From Candidatus Wolframiiraptor sp. EX4484-121 (GTDB lineage: Archaea > Thermoproteota > Nitrososphaeria_A > Caldarchaeales > Wolframiiraptoraceae), in the NCBI GenBank assembly GCA_002255105.1, contig NJEK01000031.1:1-15018 (forward strand): DNA of 15,018 bases. Reading direction: 5' to 3'. Of the stretch, positions 6,211 through 12,794 are shown piece after piece; position 1 is the stretch's first letter; the number at the start of each line of letters is the position of its first letter. The translations under genes were made by a program, and so were the position numbers. The notes beneath the pieces are model-generated. The model had not been told where the DNA came from. It saw nothing but the letters and a program-made list of their open reading frames with translations, and ran no database searches.

Positions 6211-7037
6211 CATCGAAGGACTCCGTGAATCCCGCCGATCTCCCTCAGAATCTCCTTATACCTCCTTCTCAGAGTCGAGGGGCTTATCCCAGCGAGCTTC
6301 GCTAACCTCCTCTGACTCACCCGCTCATTGAGGATCTTTGCCGCAATATAGATCGCCGCCGCGGCCATGGGTCTGGAGCTCCTACCCTGGGTGAGGTTAA
6401 GCCTCTTAGCCCTCTCGAGTATGGTGTTCGCGAGGCCCTCAACCCTCCCATCCAAGCCCATGGATTTGACGAACCTCGAGATATAGGCGTCTTGGATCCT
6501 CGGCGGATTGAGCTTCAGGCCTAGCCTAAGCTTCATACAGCATCTGAAGATGGCCTTTTCACCAGCCCCGGAGGTGGCCGAAAACTCCCTAATCATCCTC
6601 GGAATCCCGTGAACCCTCGCCGCGAGGTAGAGCGAGGCCGCTGGAACCACCCTATACATGCTCCTCGTTAGGAGCCCGAGCTTCTCAGCCCTCCTATAGA
6701 TTAGGGCGGCGGTCTCCGCTACCGCGTTAGGCAGCCCCATGCTTGAGGCCAATCTATGGATTTGAGAGAGGATCCCGATCATCCTCCCATTCTTGGATCC
6801 CTTTTCGCCGAGGCTTCTCGGAGCCTTTGTCGAGAACCCGAGGTCGTGGAGTAGGGGGGTTAGGGGCGCGCCAACCCTCTCACGCCTAATCCTATCGCCA
6901 TATCCATAAGCCCTCCATTCAGGTTCCCGGCTCGGAACCCTACCCAATACGTGGCCGCATATACCACATATGATCTCCCCGCTCACCCTATCTTCGACTA
7001 TCTCCTCGCTCCCGCAGATCGGGCAGACCCTCTCCAA
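6210..7037 (-). CDS. tfb: Transcription initiation factor B (TFB), short B-linker
   Basis: Archaeal TFIIB homologue that bridges TBP-DNA and RNA polymerase. 275 aa against about 300-330 usually. The N-terminal zinc ribbon is CPIC...CGIC (C5, C8, C24, C27). The B-reader region is EPEWRAY, RVGAPLTPLLHDLGFST. Two cyclin folds follow: first MGLPNAVAETAALIYRRAEK, second AKRLNLTQGRSSRPMAAAAI and AKLAGISPSTLRRRYKEI. Between GFST and the first cyclin helix there are about 21 residues instead of about 47, and the R-L-R-K-W-Q-type linker helix is missing, near base 6780. That may be a deletion, or this is a divergent paralogue. Start is TTG 7037 preceded by GGTGGA; an upstream stop in the same frame leaves no better start. 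It follows Gar1 after 97 bases. Confidence 0.9.
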   Translation of the reverse strand: MERVCPICGSEEIVEDRVSGEIICGICGHVLGRVPSREPEWRAYGYGDRIRRERVGAPLTPLLHDLGFSTKAPRSLGEKGSKNGRMIGILSQIHRLASSMGLPNAVAETAALIYRRAEKLGLLTRSMYRVVPAASLYLAARVHGIPRMIREFSATSGAGEKAIFRCCMKLRLGLKLNPPRIQDAYISRFVKSMGLDGRVEGLANTILERAKRLNLTQGRSSRPMAAAAIYIAAKILNERVSQRRLAKLAGISPSTLRRRYKEILREIGGIHGVLR

Positions 7038-7043
7038 TCCACC
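7032..7043 (-). promoter_or_regulatory. Ribosome-binding/TTG start element of tfb
   Basis: On the minus strand GGTGGATTGGAG: a GGTGG Shine-Dalgarno-like core, two bases, then the TTG start. The same 12 bases occur at the scpB start, which supports TTG as the true initiation codon here. Confidence 0.5.
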
Positions 7044-7071
7044 GTGGCCCTGTTCGCCGACCTATTAGCTC

Positions 7072-7095
7072 CATCGAGTCGAGGACCTCGAGATG
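7072..7095. repeat. Inverted repeat in the gar1-tfb spacer
   Basis: TCGAGGACCTCGA at 7079-7091 is a 13-base palindrome with one central base, flanked by CATC and GATG that can extend the stem across a small bulge. It lies in the 97-base spacer 7038-7134, 42 bases upstream of the TTG of tfb. It could be an RNA hairpin in the tfb leader, a protein-binding site or chance. No clear TATA box was found in the spacer, so tfb may be read through from upstream. Confidence 0.4.
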
Positions 7096-7134
7096 TTCCC
7101 AGAATCCTATCCTGAGACGGTTGAGAGATTACCT

Positions 7135-7371
7135 TCAAGCCTCTATTATGTAGAGCGGCTCTCCGATTAAGCGATCCCCGGCTCTCGAGGGCTTAACCTC
7201 TATGAAGAACTTGTTCTTCGGCCCAAGTATGCTTAAGACGACTCCGACCTCGTTTAGCGATGAGTCATAGACCTTTTCCCCAAGCCTTGGGAGACGCTCT
7301 CCCTCGACGACCATCCGGCCCTCAACGATTCCGCGAACCCTGCCGATCCTCCTCAGCCTTCTCCTCCTCAT
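7135..7371 (-). CDS. gar1: H/ACA RNP protein Gar1
   Basis: Small beta-barrel protein of the archaeal H/ACA RNP, which helps Cbf5 release its pseudouridylated rRNA. 78 aa, normal for archaeal Gar1, with a very basic start (MRRRRLRRIGRV). The body follows the family pattern: LPRLGEKVYDSSLNEVGVVL, then SILGPKNKFFIEVKP and IGEPLYIIEA, corresponding to the G-x-V-x-D-I-F-G-P-V-x-x-P-Y region. ATG 7371 shares its first base with the SRP19 stop (TGATG), indicating translational coupling; a GTG at 7374 is the only near alternative. Placement between SRP19 and TFB is a known archaeal neighbourhood and supports the call. Confidence 0.88.
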   Translation of the reverse strand: MRRRRLRRIGRVRGIVEGRMVVEGERLPRLGEKVYDSSLNEVGVVLSILGPKNKFFIEVKPSRAGDRLIGEPLYIIEA

Positions 7372-7655
7372 CACCTCATCTCCCTGAGCTTCGACGCGAT
7401 CAACTTTATGACCTCGCTCTTCTTCATGGGCTTATCCGGCTCAATTATAACCCTCCCCGTCCTCTGCCACCAAGCCGCCGGATGGCTCCCCTCCTCGACC
7501 ACCGCCTTCCAGCCCAACCTCTTGGCCGCCGACGCTATCTTCTCAGCCGTGGGATTCTTCACCGCAAGCCTTAAGGGAACCCTCCTACAGATCGACCTCG
7601 AGGCCGAGCTATCGAAGTATATTGGCCAGAGAATATATCCCCTCTTCTTAATCAT
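7371..7655 (-). CDS. srp19: Signal recognition particle protein SRP19
   Basis: Binds helices 6 and 8 of 7S RNA and prepares it for SRP54. 94 aa, family length. The sequence follows the SRP19 pattern: a start YILWPIYFDSSASRSICRRV for the usual Y-x-x-x-x-x-P-x-Y-x-D-x-x-x-S-R-x-x-G-R-x-x-P, then LAVKNPTAEKIASAAKRLGW, and EEGSHPAAWWQRTGRVIIEP, where R-x-G-R-V contacts RNA. The start ATG 7655 has AGGTGG four bases before it. It lies eight bases after the eS8 stop and overlaps gar1 by one base, so these are one operon. Nothing is missing in this gene. Confidence 0.92.
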   Translation of the reverse strand: MIKKRGYILWPIYFDSSASRSICRRVPLRLAVKNPTAEKIASAAKRLGWKAVVEEGSHPAAWWQRTGRVIIEPDKPMKKSEVIKLIASKLREMR

Positions 7656-7663
7656 CGAACCAC

Positions 7664-7891
7664 CTACTCGATTAGGACCGCGTTTATAACCCCATCCTGC
7701 CCAGGCCTCGAGGTTACCCTCGCCCTACCCGCCTCGGTCTCGATTATCGCCCCTCGGGTTATAACCCCTCTCCTCTCAAGGTCTCTGCTGGCCGGATTCG
7801 ATAGGACCCTGAGGATCTTGAGCTTCCTCGCGGTCTTGGTCTTCGGATCTAATACGTTTGCATAGGAGTCTGAGGCCAAGGCATACTTCAC
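7664..7891 (-). CDS. rps8e: Ribosomal protein eS8, C-terminal portion (N-terminus missing)
   Basis: Small-subunit protein eS8. The 75 residues from GTG 7891 match its C-terminal part: YALASDSYANVLDPKTK, LKILRVLSNPASRDLERRGV, and ITRGAIIETEAGRARVTSRP followed by GQDGVINAV. Archaeal eS8 is usually about 125-130 residues and begins with H-G, K-x-T-G-G and K-R-x-x-E-x-G motifs. Here the frame upstream of GTG still reads KRTRGGG, the expected preceding motif (R-T-R-G-G-N), and then becomes unrelated sequence and the promoter. So about 45 N-terminal codons are absent and no start codon precedes the conserved part. GGGGAGG precedes the GTG, and the TATA box lies 24 bases upstream, so a shortened protein could be made. 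A normal gene elsewhere, a true truncation or a sequence gap are all possible. Confidence 0.82.
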   Translation of the reverse strand: MKYALASDSYANVLDPKTKTARKLKILRVLSNPASRDLERRGVITRGAIIETEAGRARVTSRPGQDGVINAVLIE

Positions 7892-7910
7892 CCCGCCTCC
7901 CCTAGTCCTC

Positions 7911-7919
7911 TTATTAAAA
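7911..7919 (-). promoter_or_regulatory. TATA box of the eS8-SRP19-Gar1 operon
   Basis: TTTTAATAA on the minus strand, centred 24 bases before GTG 7891. The region 7892-8006 between eS8 and scpB otherwise shows nothing I can assign. The spacing would place transcription start at or near the GTG itself. Confidence 0.5.
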
Positions 7920-8006
7920 CCTAAGGAGCCCGGCTTTAGAGAATATGAAGGAATTCTGTGGAACTTTTCTGAGAAATGAGATGCGACCGAGGAGATTAGA
8001 TGATGG

Positions 8007-8567
8007 TCAAGTTTCTTCGAATTTTATGATCTTTCTCTCGGATTCCTTCCCAGATGATTTGAGCTGGGCTCTCAGTTTCCGCCTTATCGCGGCCGGATCG
8101 TTCTCGACTCCGAAGAGGTCTGCGAAGAGCTGGCTCGTCCTAAGGATCAGGGTTCTTCCCGACTTCTCGGCATCTATCAGCCCCTTCTCCAGCAAGATCT
8201 TCACGTGCTTGTAGGCCGCCCCACCCCTCATTGCTGCGACCTTGCTCTGCTCGATCGGCTGATGATAGGCTATGAAGGATAGGGTTCTCATGACGCCTCT
8301 GCTGAGCACGGGTTTCCTGATAAACTTCTTCACGAGTTCCATATACTCCCGCCTAAGCTTGAGATAGTATCTATCCCCGGGAAGCTCCAATAGCTCTAGG
8401 GCCCTTCCATCATTCTCATAGTCTTTCCTGAGCTCCTCTATGGCCTTTAGGACGCGCTTCCTAGATCTGGTCCCACACGCCCTCATGATAATCCTCAGGT
8501 GGACGGGCCTCGCGGATGCGTAGAGTATGGCCTCAACCCTCGCCTTAAGCTCTCCCAGATCCTCCAA
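8007..8567 (-). CDS. scpB: Segregation and condensation protein ScpB
   Basis: Tandem winged-helix KITE subunit of the SMC-ScpAB condensin. 186 aa. The first winged helix starts ELKARVEAILYASARPVHL. The link has YYLKLRREYMELVKKFI. The second begins LSRGVMRTLSFIAYHQPIEQ, then RGGAAYKHVKILLEKGLI and RTLILRTSQLFADLFG, closely following the bacterial ScpB pattern (L-S-x-x-x-L-E-T-L-A-I-I-A-Y-x-Q-P). The start TTG 8567 lies two bases after GAGGTG, and the first 23 bases overlap the end of scpA, so translation is coupled. Nothing seems missing. It completes a full smc-scpA-scpB cluster transcribed in that order. Confidence 0.9.
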   Translation of the reverse strand: MEDLGELKARVEAILYASARPVHLRIIMRACGTRSRKRVLKAIEELRKDYENDGRALELLELPGDRYYLKLRREYMELVKKFIRKPVLSRGVMRTLSFIAYHQPIEQSKVAAMRGGAAYKHVKILLEKGLIDAEKSGRTLILRTSQLFADLFGVENDPAAIRRKLRAQLKSSGKESERKIIKFEET

Positions 8568-9195
8568 TCCACCTCACCCCTATCAACCTCATCTCATCAT
8601 CCTGAACGAACTCCACCAGTCCCCTAGCCGCCGTGAAGAGGAGTAGGATGAACCTCCTAGCTACCTCATGTCTGTCGCCGTCCTCTATAAGCTCTGAGAT
8701 TGAGATGAGCTCGCGGCCATCAAACCTCCTCCTCAGGGCTGAGATGAAGTTCTCAAGCTCCTCCTCAAGCTTAACCAAGAACTCGTCGAGCCTCACGTCA
8801 AATCCCTCGAGCGGCGGCCTCTCCTCCTTAACCCCCTTCTCCCTACTCCTTGCTAGGAGCCTTTGAAGGGCTTCGACCAGCTCGTTCATGGTCGTGATCA
8901 TGAAGTCTGGGATTAATGGTAGGTTGACCGGCGGCGGGAGGAGCATGTTCGGCCTCTCTCTAGGAGCCCTCGGAACATCGAGCTTCAGCAACCGCTCCGT
9001 CTTCATCCTATGAATGGTCGCGGCGGAGTACGCCGCAACCCCACATGAGTGAAGGTCTATTAGCCCGATGCTCCTGAGCTCCTTCATCAGGGATTCGATT
9101 ATCTCCGCGAGCTTGACCTGCCAGGGCTTAACCCTCTCAAGCCTAGTGACATCAAATAGGATCCTCCACTCCGGGTTATCCCAGATGGTTATCAT
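8545..9195 (-). CDS. scpA: Segregation and condensation protein ScpA (kleisin)
   Basis: Kleisin that bridges the SMC head and neck and recruits ScpB. About 216 aa from ATG 9195. The N-terminal helical domain has VKPWQVKLAEIIESLMKELR followed by YSAATIHRMKTERLL, matching the D-P-W-x-V and A-A-x-L-x-x-M-K-S-x-x-L-L elements. A proline-rich linker (PRERPNMLLPPPVNLPLIPD) and a charged middle region follow. The C-terminal winged helix is HEVARRFILLLFTAARGLVE. A TTG at 9237 in the same frame would add 14 residues and overlap smc by 32 bases; ATG 9195 starts 10 bases after the smc stop and keeps the whole conserved domain. The start is therefore uncertain, the identity is not. Confidence 0.88.
   Translation of the reverse strand: MITIWDNPEWRILFDVTRLERVKPWQVKLAEIIESLMKELRSIGLIDLHSCGVAAYSAATIHRMKTERLLKLDVPRAPRERPNMLLPPPVNLPLIPDFMITTMNELVEALQRLLARSREKGVKEERPPLEGFDVRLDEFLVKLEEELENFISALRRRFDGRELISISELIEDGDRHEVARRFILLLFTAARGLVEFVQDDEMRLIGVRWIGGSGRA
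8562..8573 (-). promoter_or_regulatory. Ribosome-binding/TTG start element of scpB
   Basis: GGTGGATTGGAG on the minus strand, with GAGGTG in front of the TTG start inside the scpA coding end. Identical over 12 bases to the element at the tfb start. Confidence 0.5.
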
Positions 9196-9205
9196 GGATT
9201 TCTTC

Positions 9206-12200
9206 TCAGCCAGCCTTAACCACCTCCTCGAGCTCAAGCTTCACCACCCTCGACTCCCCACCCCTATTGTAGACTCCGATCAATTGATCCGCTCTCTCGG
9301 CCATGACATCCTTCAAGCTTATCACTATTATCTGAGTCTTCTCGGCCATCTCCTGGAACAGCTCGGCCAACCTCCTACTATATTGGAGATCCATGTGGGC
9401 GTCGATCTCATCGAAGATGTAGAAATCTGCCGGGGTCAAGCCCTGAAGGGCTAGGAGCAGGGCGACCGCCGCAACCGACTTCTCCCCGCCGCTGGCAGCT
9501 CTAACGCTTCTCGCGGGTTTCCCGGGAAATCTCAGGATCATCTCGACGCCGCCGCTGAATGGGTTGTTTGGATTCTCAAGCCTAAGCCATCCTTGCCCCC
9601 CGGTCAGCCTGTTGAAGAAGATCTCGAATGCGTCGGCGACCTTGTCGAATGTTTCGAGGAAGACTCGCCTCTTCTCTCCCTCAATCCACTCTATGAACTT
9701 GATTATCTTCTCCCTCTCTTCCTCAAGCTCGCTTATCCTCGTGGATCTCAGCTTATAGTTCTGAACGAGCTCCTCGTATTGGGCTGGGGCGAGCTGATTG
9801 ATCATCTCAAGCTCCTTAAGCTCTTCCTCCAATCCGGCCAAGATCTTTCCCAATAATTCTTGATCGAATTCCGGTAAATTCGTCTCCCGGTCTCCCAGCT
9901 CCTTAAGCCCCTCCCTCAGCCTGCTGAGCTCCGCCTCAAGCTGAGCCCTCCTAACCCTAAGCGAGGCCATTCTCGATGATAGATCCTGATACTTGACTCC
10001 AATCTCATCAAGTTCGCGAGCATGTTCCCTGAGCTTAAGCGAGTAACCACTTATCTTCTCCGATAAGCTCTCCGAGAGCTCCGTCAACTCGCTTAGCTGG
10101 GCGGACTTCTTCTCAAGCTCCTCCTTAAGCCTCTTCAAGATCTCGGTGTTCTTCTCATTTTCCATCAACGCGTTTCTCGACTCGTGATCGAGCTTCTGTA
10201 TCCGCTTCTCCAGCTCGATCTTTTCCTCGGAGAGCTTTCTCTTAGAATCTTCAAGTCTCTCAAGGTTCTTTCTAGTCTCCGTCAACACGGCCTCAACCTC
10301 GGCCGCCTTCATCTTAACCTCCTCATACTCCGTCCTCAAGGAGCTTACTTCTTCCTTAAGCCTCTCGATCGCCTCTTCCTCCCTCTCAAGCTCATCCATC
10401 CTCAGCCGCTCTATGGTCTCCTCAGCATCAGCCCGCCTCCTCTCGGCGCCCAAGATCTCGGTCTTCATCCTCTTTATCCTCGAATCTACTTCGACCTCCC
10501 TTAGGATGGCCTCTGAGGCCGAGACATACTCCATCCAAGCTTCTTGGGCAAGCCTCTCCCTCTCGGCCTCCAAGTTCACGAGCCTCTTCTCATAGTTCTG
10601 AATGAGGTCTTCAAGCTTCCTCGTCTCATTCTCAAGCTTCGTGATCTCCTCTCTCACTTGCTCTAAGATCTCGATAGACCTCAGATACTCTCTCGTTAAG
10701 AGGTTTTCAAGCAATGTCCTCCTACCAGGGTTCACCTCTATTCTCAGATCGGGGTGGATCACTAGACTCGGAGACACGACCTTCTCCCCAATTCCCGGAA
10801 TCTTGACGCCGAGGTCGAATCTAACCCCTCTCAGGAGATATGCTAACGCTTTTTCGGCCCAATCAAATCTGAATTTCAACTTCATGGACTTCAGAGCTCT
10901 AGATCCGCCGCAGCCTTCAGCAACATCCAGCGGCAGCAGCTTCAAGCTTATTCCAGATTCCGTGAGAACCTCGGCAAGCCTTAGAGCGAGGTTAAGGTCT
11001 TGGACGACGAGGGCGTGTATCCATCCACCGGTCGCCGCCTCGAGCATCTCGAAAACCTTTTCATCGGCTTCGATCACGTCGTCTAGGAATCCATAAATTC
11101 CATTGACTCCAGCCGATCTAATCTCTTCGAGGAGCGCCTTCCTCGTCTCAACCCCTTTTATCAGCCCTGAGAGGCTGGCCCTTTTGAGCGCCTCGTTGAG
11201 CTCCGCCTCGAGCTTCCTTGCGGTCTTAAGCCTGCTGAGATTCTCCTCAAATCTCAACCTGGATTTTCCGAGCCCCTCCTCAATACTCTCTATGCTTTCA
11301 TCGATATCATATAATCTCTTGAGACAATCCGAGACCTTAAACATGTTCTTTGACGACCTATCGGATAATTGGTTCAGCTCCCTCTCCGAGTCTTTGACGA
11401 ATCGTTTAAGCTGCTCGACCTCCGCCTGAGCTTCAGCAATCTCGGCCTCTAATGTCCTAAGCTTTCTTTGAGCCGCCCTTTTCCTCCGATCTAGGTCGGA
11501 GGTCTTTCGCCCAAGCTCCTCCTCAGCTTGCTTGAGTTCTTCCCTCTTTTGTCCCTCCAGCTCCCTAACTTTACTGAACTCGGTGACCAAGATTTCCAAT
11601 GATTCCCTCGATCTCTTAATCTCATCCATGATGGCCGCCATCCTCCGATCTACGTTCTTCAACCTCTCCTCGATGTATGATCTCTCATCAGAGATCCTCC
11701 GAATCCTCTCATTCATAACGGAGATCGAGGTGTTCAGCCGGCCTATCTCGGAGGCTATCCTCTCCCTCTCGCGTTTAAGCTCATCGATCTTCGCCTCGAT
11801 CTCCTGTAGCTTGCGCGAATCCTCTTCCCACCTCTCCTCAAGATCTCTCTTCTCATCGAGGATTCTCATTCGCTTGGAGTTGAGCTCGTTTAGCTCCTCC
11901 TCAAGCTCCATCAACTCTCTATCTATCGACGATAGCTCCGGCTCCATCCGCGCTATTCCCCTCTTAAACTCAAGGGATTTTATGGAGTTCAAGAATCTCT
12001 CGGCATGGATTCTCCTATATGCTTGATTACGCTCCCTTTGAAGCTGCCTAACCCTGAGCCTAACCTCACCCGTGCTGGCCTTCGCTATCGCGAGATTCTT
12101 CTCGGCTATTGCGAGCTGCTCCTCCGCCTCCTCCCTCTTTCTCTCATAATCGCTTATCCCAGATATGTCTTCGATCATCTTCCTAAGCTCTCCTCCACCC

Positions 12201-12649
12201 ATCTCAGCTATCTCGATCACCGAGCCCTGCGGCACTATATTGAATCCAGACGGCTTTATGTTCGCCATCGAGAGGATTGTTAACAGCTCATTCCTCGAAA
12301 CCTGCCTTCCGTTGAGGAAGTATGTGCTCTCACCGCTTCTATCTATCCTCCTAGCGACGGTTACTTCGGGAGAGTTTACGGGCAGGACCCCCTCAGAGTT
12401 GTCCAGGGTTATCGAGACCCTCGCGTAGTTCGTCCTGGGATCGTCGTGGATTAGCTCCGCCATCCTACCAACTCTTAGGTTGTGGGCGCTGAGCTCGCCT
12501 AAAGCGAATCTTATGGCGTCCATGACGTTTGATTTCCCGCCTCCATTCGGCCCGGTTATCACCGTCAGTCCCTTCTCTAGGGTTATTGAGATCCTTCTCG
12601 GCCCAAATGACTTGAATCCCTGGATCGTCAGCCTCCTAATGTAGACCAT
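9206..12649 (-). CDS. smc: Chromosome segregation ATPase SMC
   Basis: Core of the condensin complex, an ATP-driven DNA loop-extruding motor. 1147 aa. The N-terminal head has FKSFG and Walker A GPNGGGKS (residues 33-40), FLNGRQVSRNE and the Q-loop region NIVPQGSV. Next come coiled coil 1 (about 165-490) and the hinge (about 490-640, with AGVNGIYGFLDDVIEADEKV, AATGGWIHALVVQD and LKLLPLD). Coiled coil 2 runs to about 1000. The C-terminal head holds the signature ASGGEKS and Walker B FYIFDEIDAHMD, then TQIIVISLKDVMAERADQLI. The two arms are nearly equal in length, so nothing is missing. The signature Leu of L-S-G-G-E is Ala, and Walker A has GGGKS instead of GSGKS. ATG 12649 follows a purine-rich AACCAAGAG. 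It is transcribed ahead of scpA and scpB. Confidence 0.97.
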   Translation of the reverse strand: MVYIRRLTIQGFKSFGPRRISITLEKGLTVITGPNGGGKSNVMDAIRFALGELSAHNLRVGRMAELIHDDPRTNYARVSITLDNSEGVLPVNSPEVTVARRIDRSGESTYFLNGRQVSRNELLTILSMANIKPSGFNIVPQGSVIEIAEMGGGELRKMIEDISGISDYERKREEAEEQLAIAEKNLAIAKASTGEVRLRVRQLQRERNQAYRRIHAERFLNSIKSLEFKRGIARMEPELSSIDRELMELEEELNELNSKRMRILDEKRDLEERWEEDSRKLQEIEAKIDELKRERERIASEIGRLNTSISVMNERIRRISDERSYIEERLKNVDRRMAAIMDEIKRSRESLEILVTEFSKVRELEGQKREELKQAEEELGRKTSDLDRRKRAAQRKLRTLEAEIAEAQAEVEQLKRFVKDSERELNQLSDRSSKNMFKVSDCLKRLYDIDESIESIEEGLGKSRLRFEENLSRLKTARKLEAELNEALKRASLSGLIKGVETRKALLEEIRSAGVNGIYGFLDDVIEADEKVFEMLEAATGGWIHALVVQDLNLALRLAEVLTESGISLKLLPLDVAEGCGGSRALKSMKLKFRFDWAEKALAYLLRGVRFDLGVKIPGIGEKVVSPSLVIHPDLRIEVNPGRRTLLENLLTREYLRSIEILEQVREEITKLENETRKLEDLIQNYEKRLVNLEAERERLAQEAWMEYVSASEAILREVEVDSRIKRMKTEILGAERRRADAEETIERLRMDELEREEEAIERLKEEVSSLRTEYEEVKMKAAEVEAVLTETRKNLERLEDSKRKLSEEKIELEKRIQKLDHESRNALMENEKNTEILKRLKEELEKKSAQLSELTELSESLSEKISGYSLKLREHARELDEIGVKYQDLSSRMASLRVRRAQLEAELSRLREGLKELGDRETNLPEFDQELLGKILAGLEEELKELEMINQLAPAQYEELVQNYKLRSTRISELEEEREKIIKFIEWIEGEKRRVFLETFDKVADAFEIFFNRLTGGQGWLRLENPNNPFSGGVEMILRFPGKPARSVRAASGGEKSVAAVALLLALQGLTPADFYIFDEIDAHMDLQYSRRLAELFQEMAEKTQIIVISLKDVMAERADQLIGVYNRGGESRVVKLELEEVVKAG

Positions 12650-12680
12650 CTCTTGGTTACCGCTAATGAGTTGAGCAGGA

Positions 12681-12688
12681 TGTTAAAG
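12681..12688 (-). promoter_or_regulatory. Possible TATA box of smc
   Basis: CTTTAACA on the minus strand, centred about 36 bases before ATG 12649, which would leave a leader of about 10 bases. It is a weak match, chosen as the most A/T-rich site at a usable distance in the 145-base divergent spacer. Confidence 0.3.
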
Positions 12689-12759
12689 TGTTTTCATCGA
12701 GGACGTCTAAAGTCATACCTAAAAGTTTTCTGGGTACTTCCAAAGGCCTCGCCTCAGCC

Positions 12760-12768
12760 TTAAATAAG
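12760..12768 (+). promoter_or_regulatory. TATA box of the Xaa-Pro peptidase gene
   Basis: TTAAATAAG is centred 31 bases before ATG 12795. A second A/T stretch, TTTATGTATA at 12770-12779, is too near the start. The spacing supports ATG 12795 over the TTG at 12786. Confidence 0.55.
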
Positions 12769-12794
12769 CTTTATGTATATTTGGTTTGGATGAG

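Noticed and set aside
7260..7689. Plus-strand open frames opposite gar1 and srp19
   Set aside because: Pro/Arg-rich shadows; the minus-strand frames match known families from end to end.
7938..8006. Possible box C/D sRNA in the eS8-scpB spacer (plus strand has a TATGAAG, a CTGA and a GATGATGG)
   Set aside because: The C box is off consensus, the order of boxes is wrong and no terminal D box or closing stem follows.
9564..12428. Long plus-strand open frames opposite smc (for example 10602-11096 and 11532-12026)
   Set aside because: They are rich in Ser and Leu because they are the complement of Glu/Leu/Arg coiled-coil codons; no ribosome site or recognisable domain.
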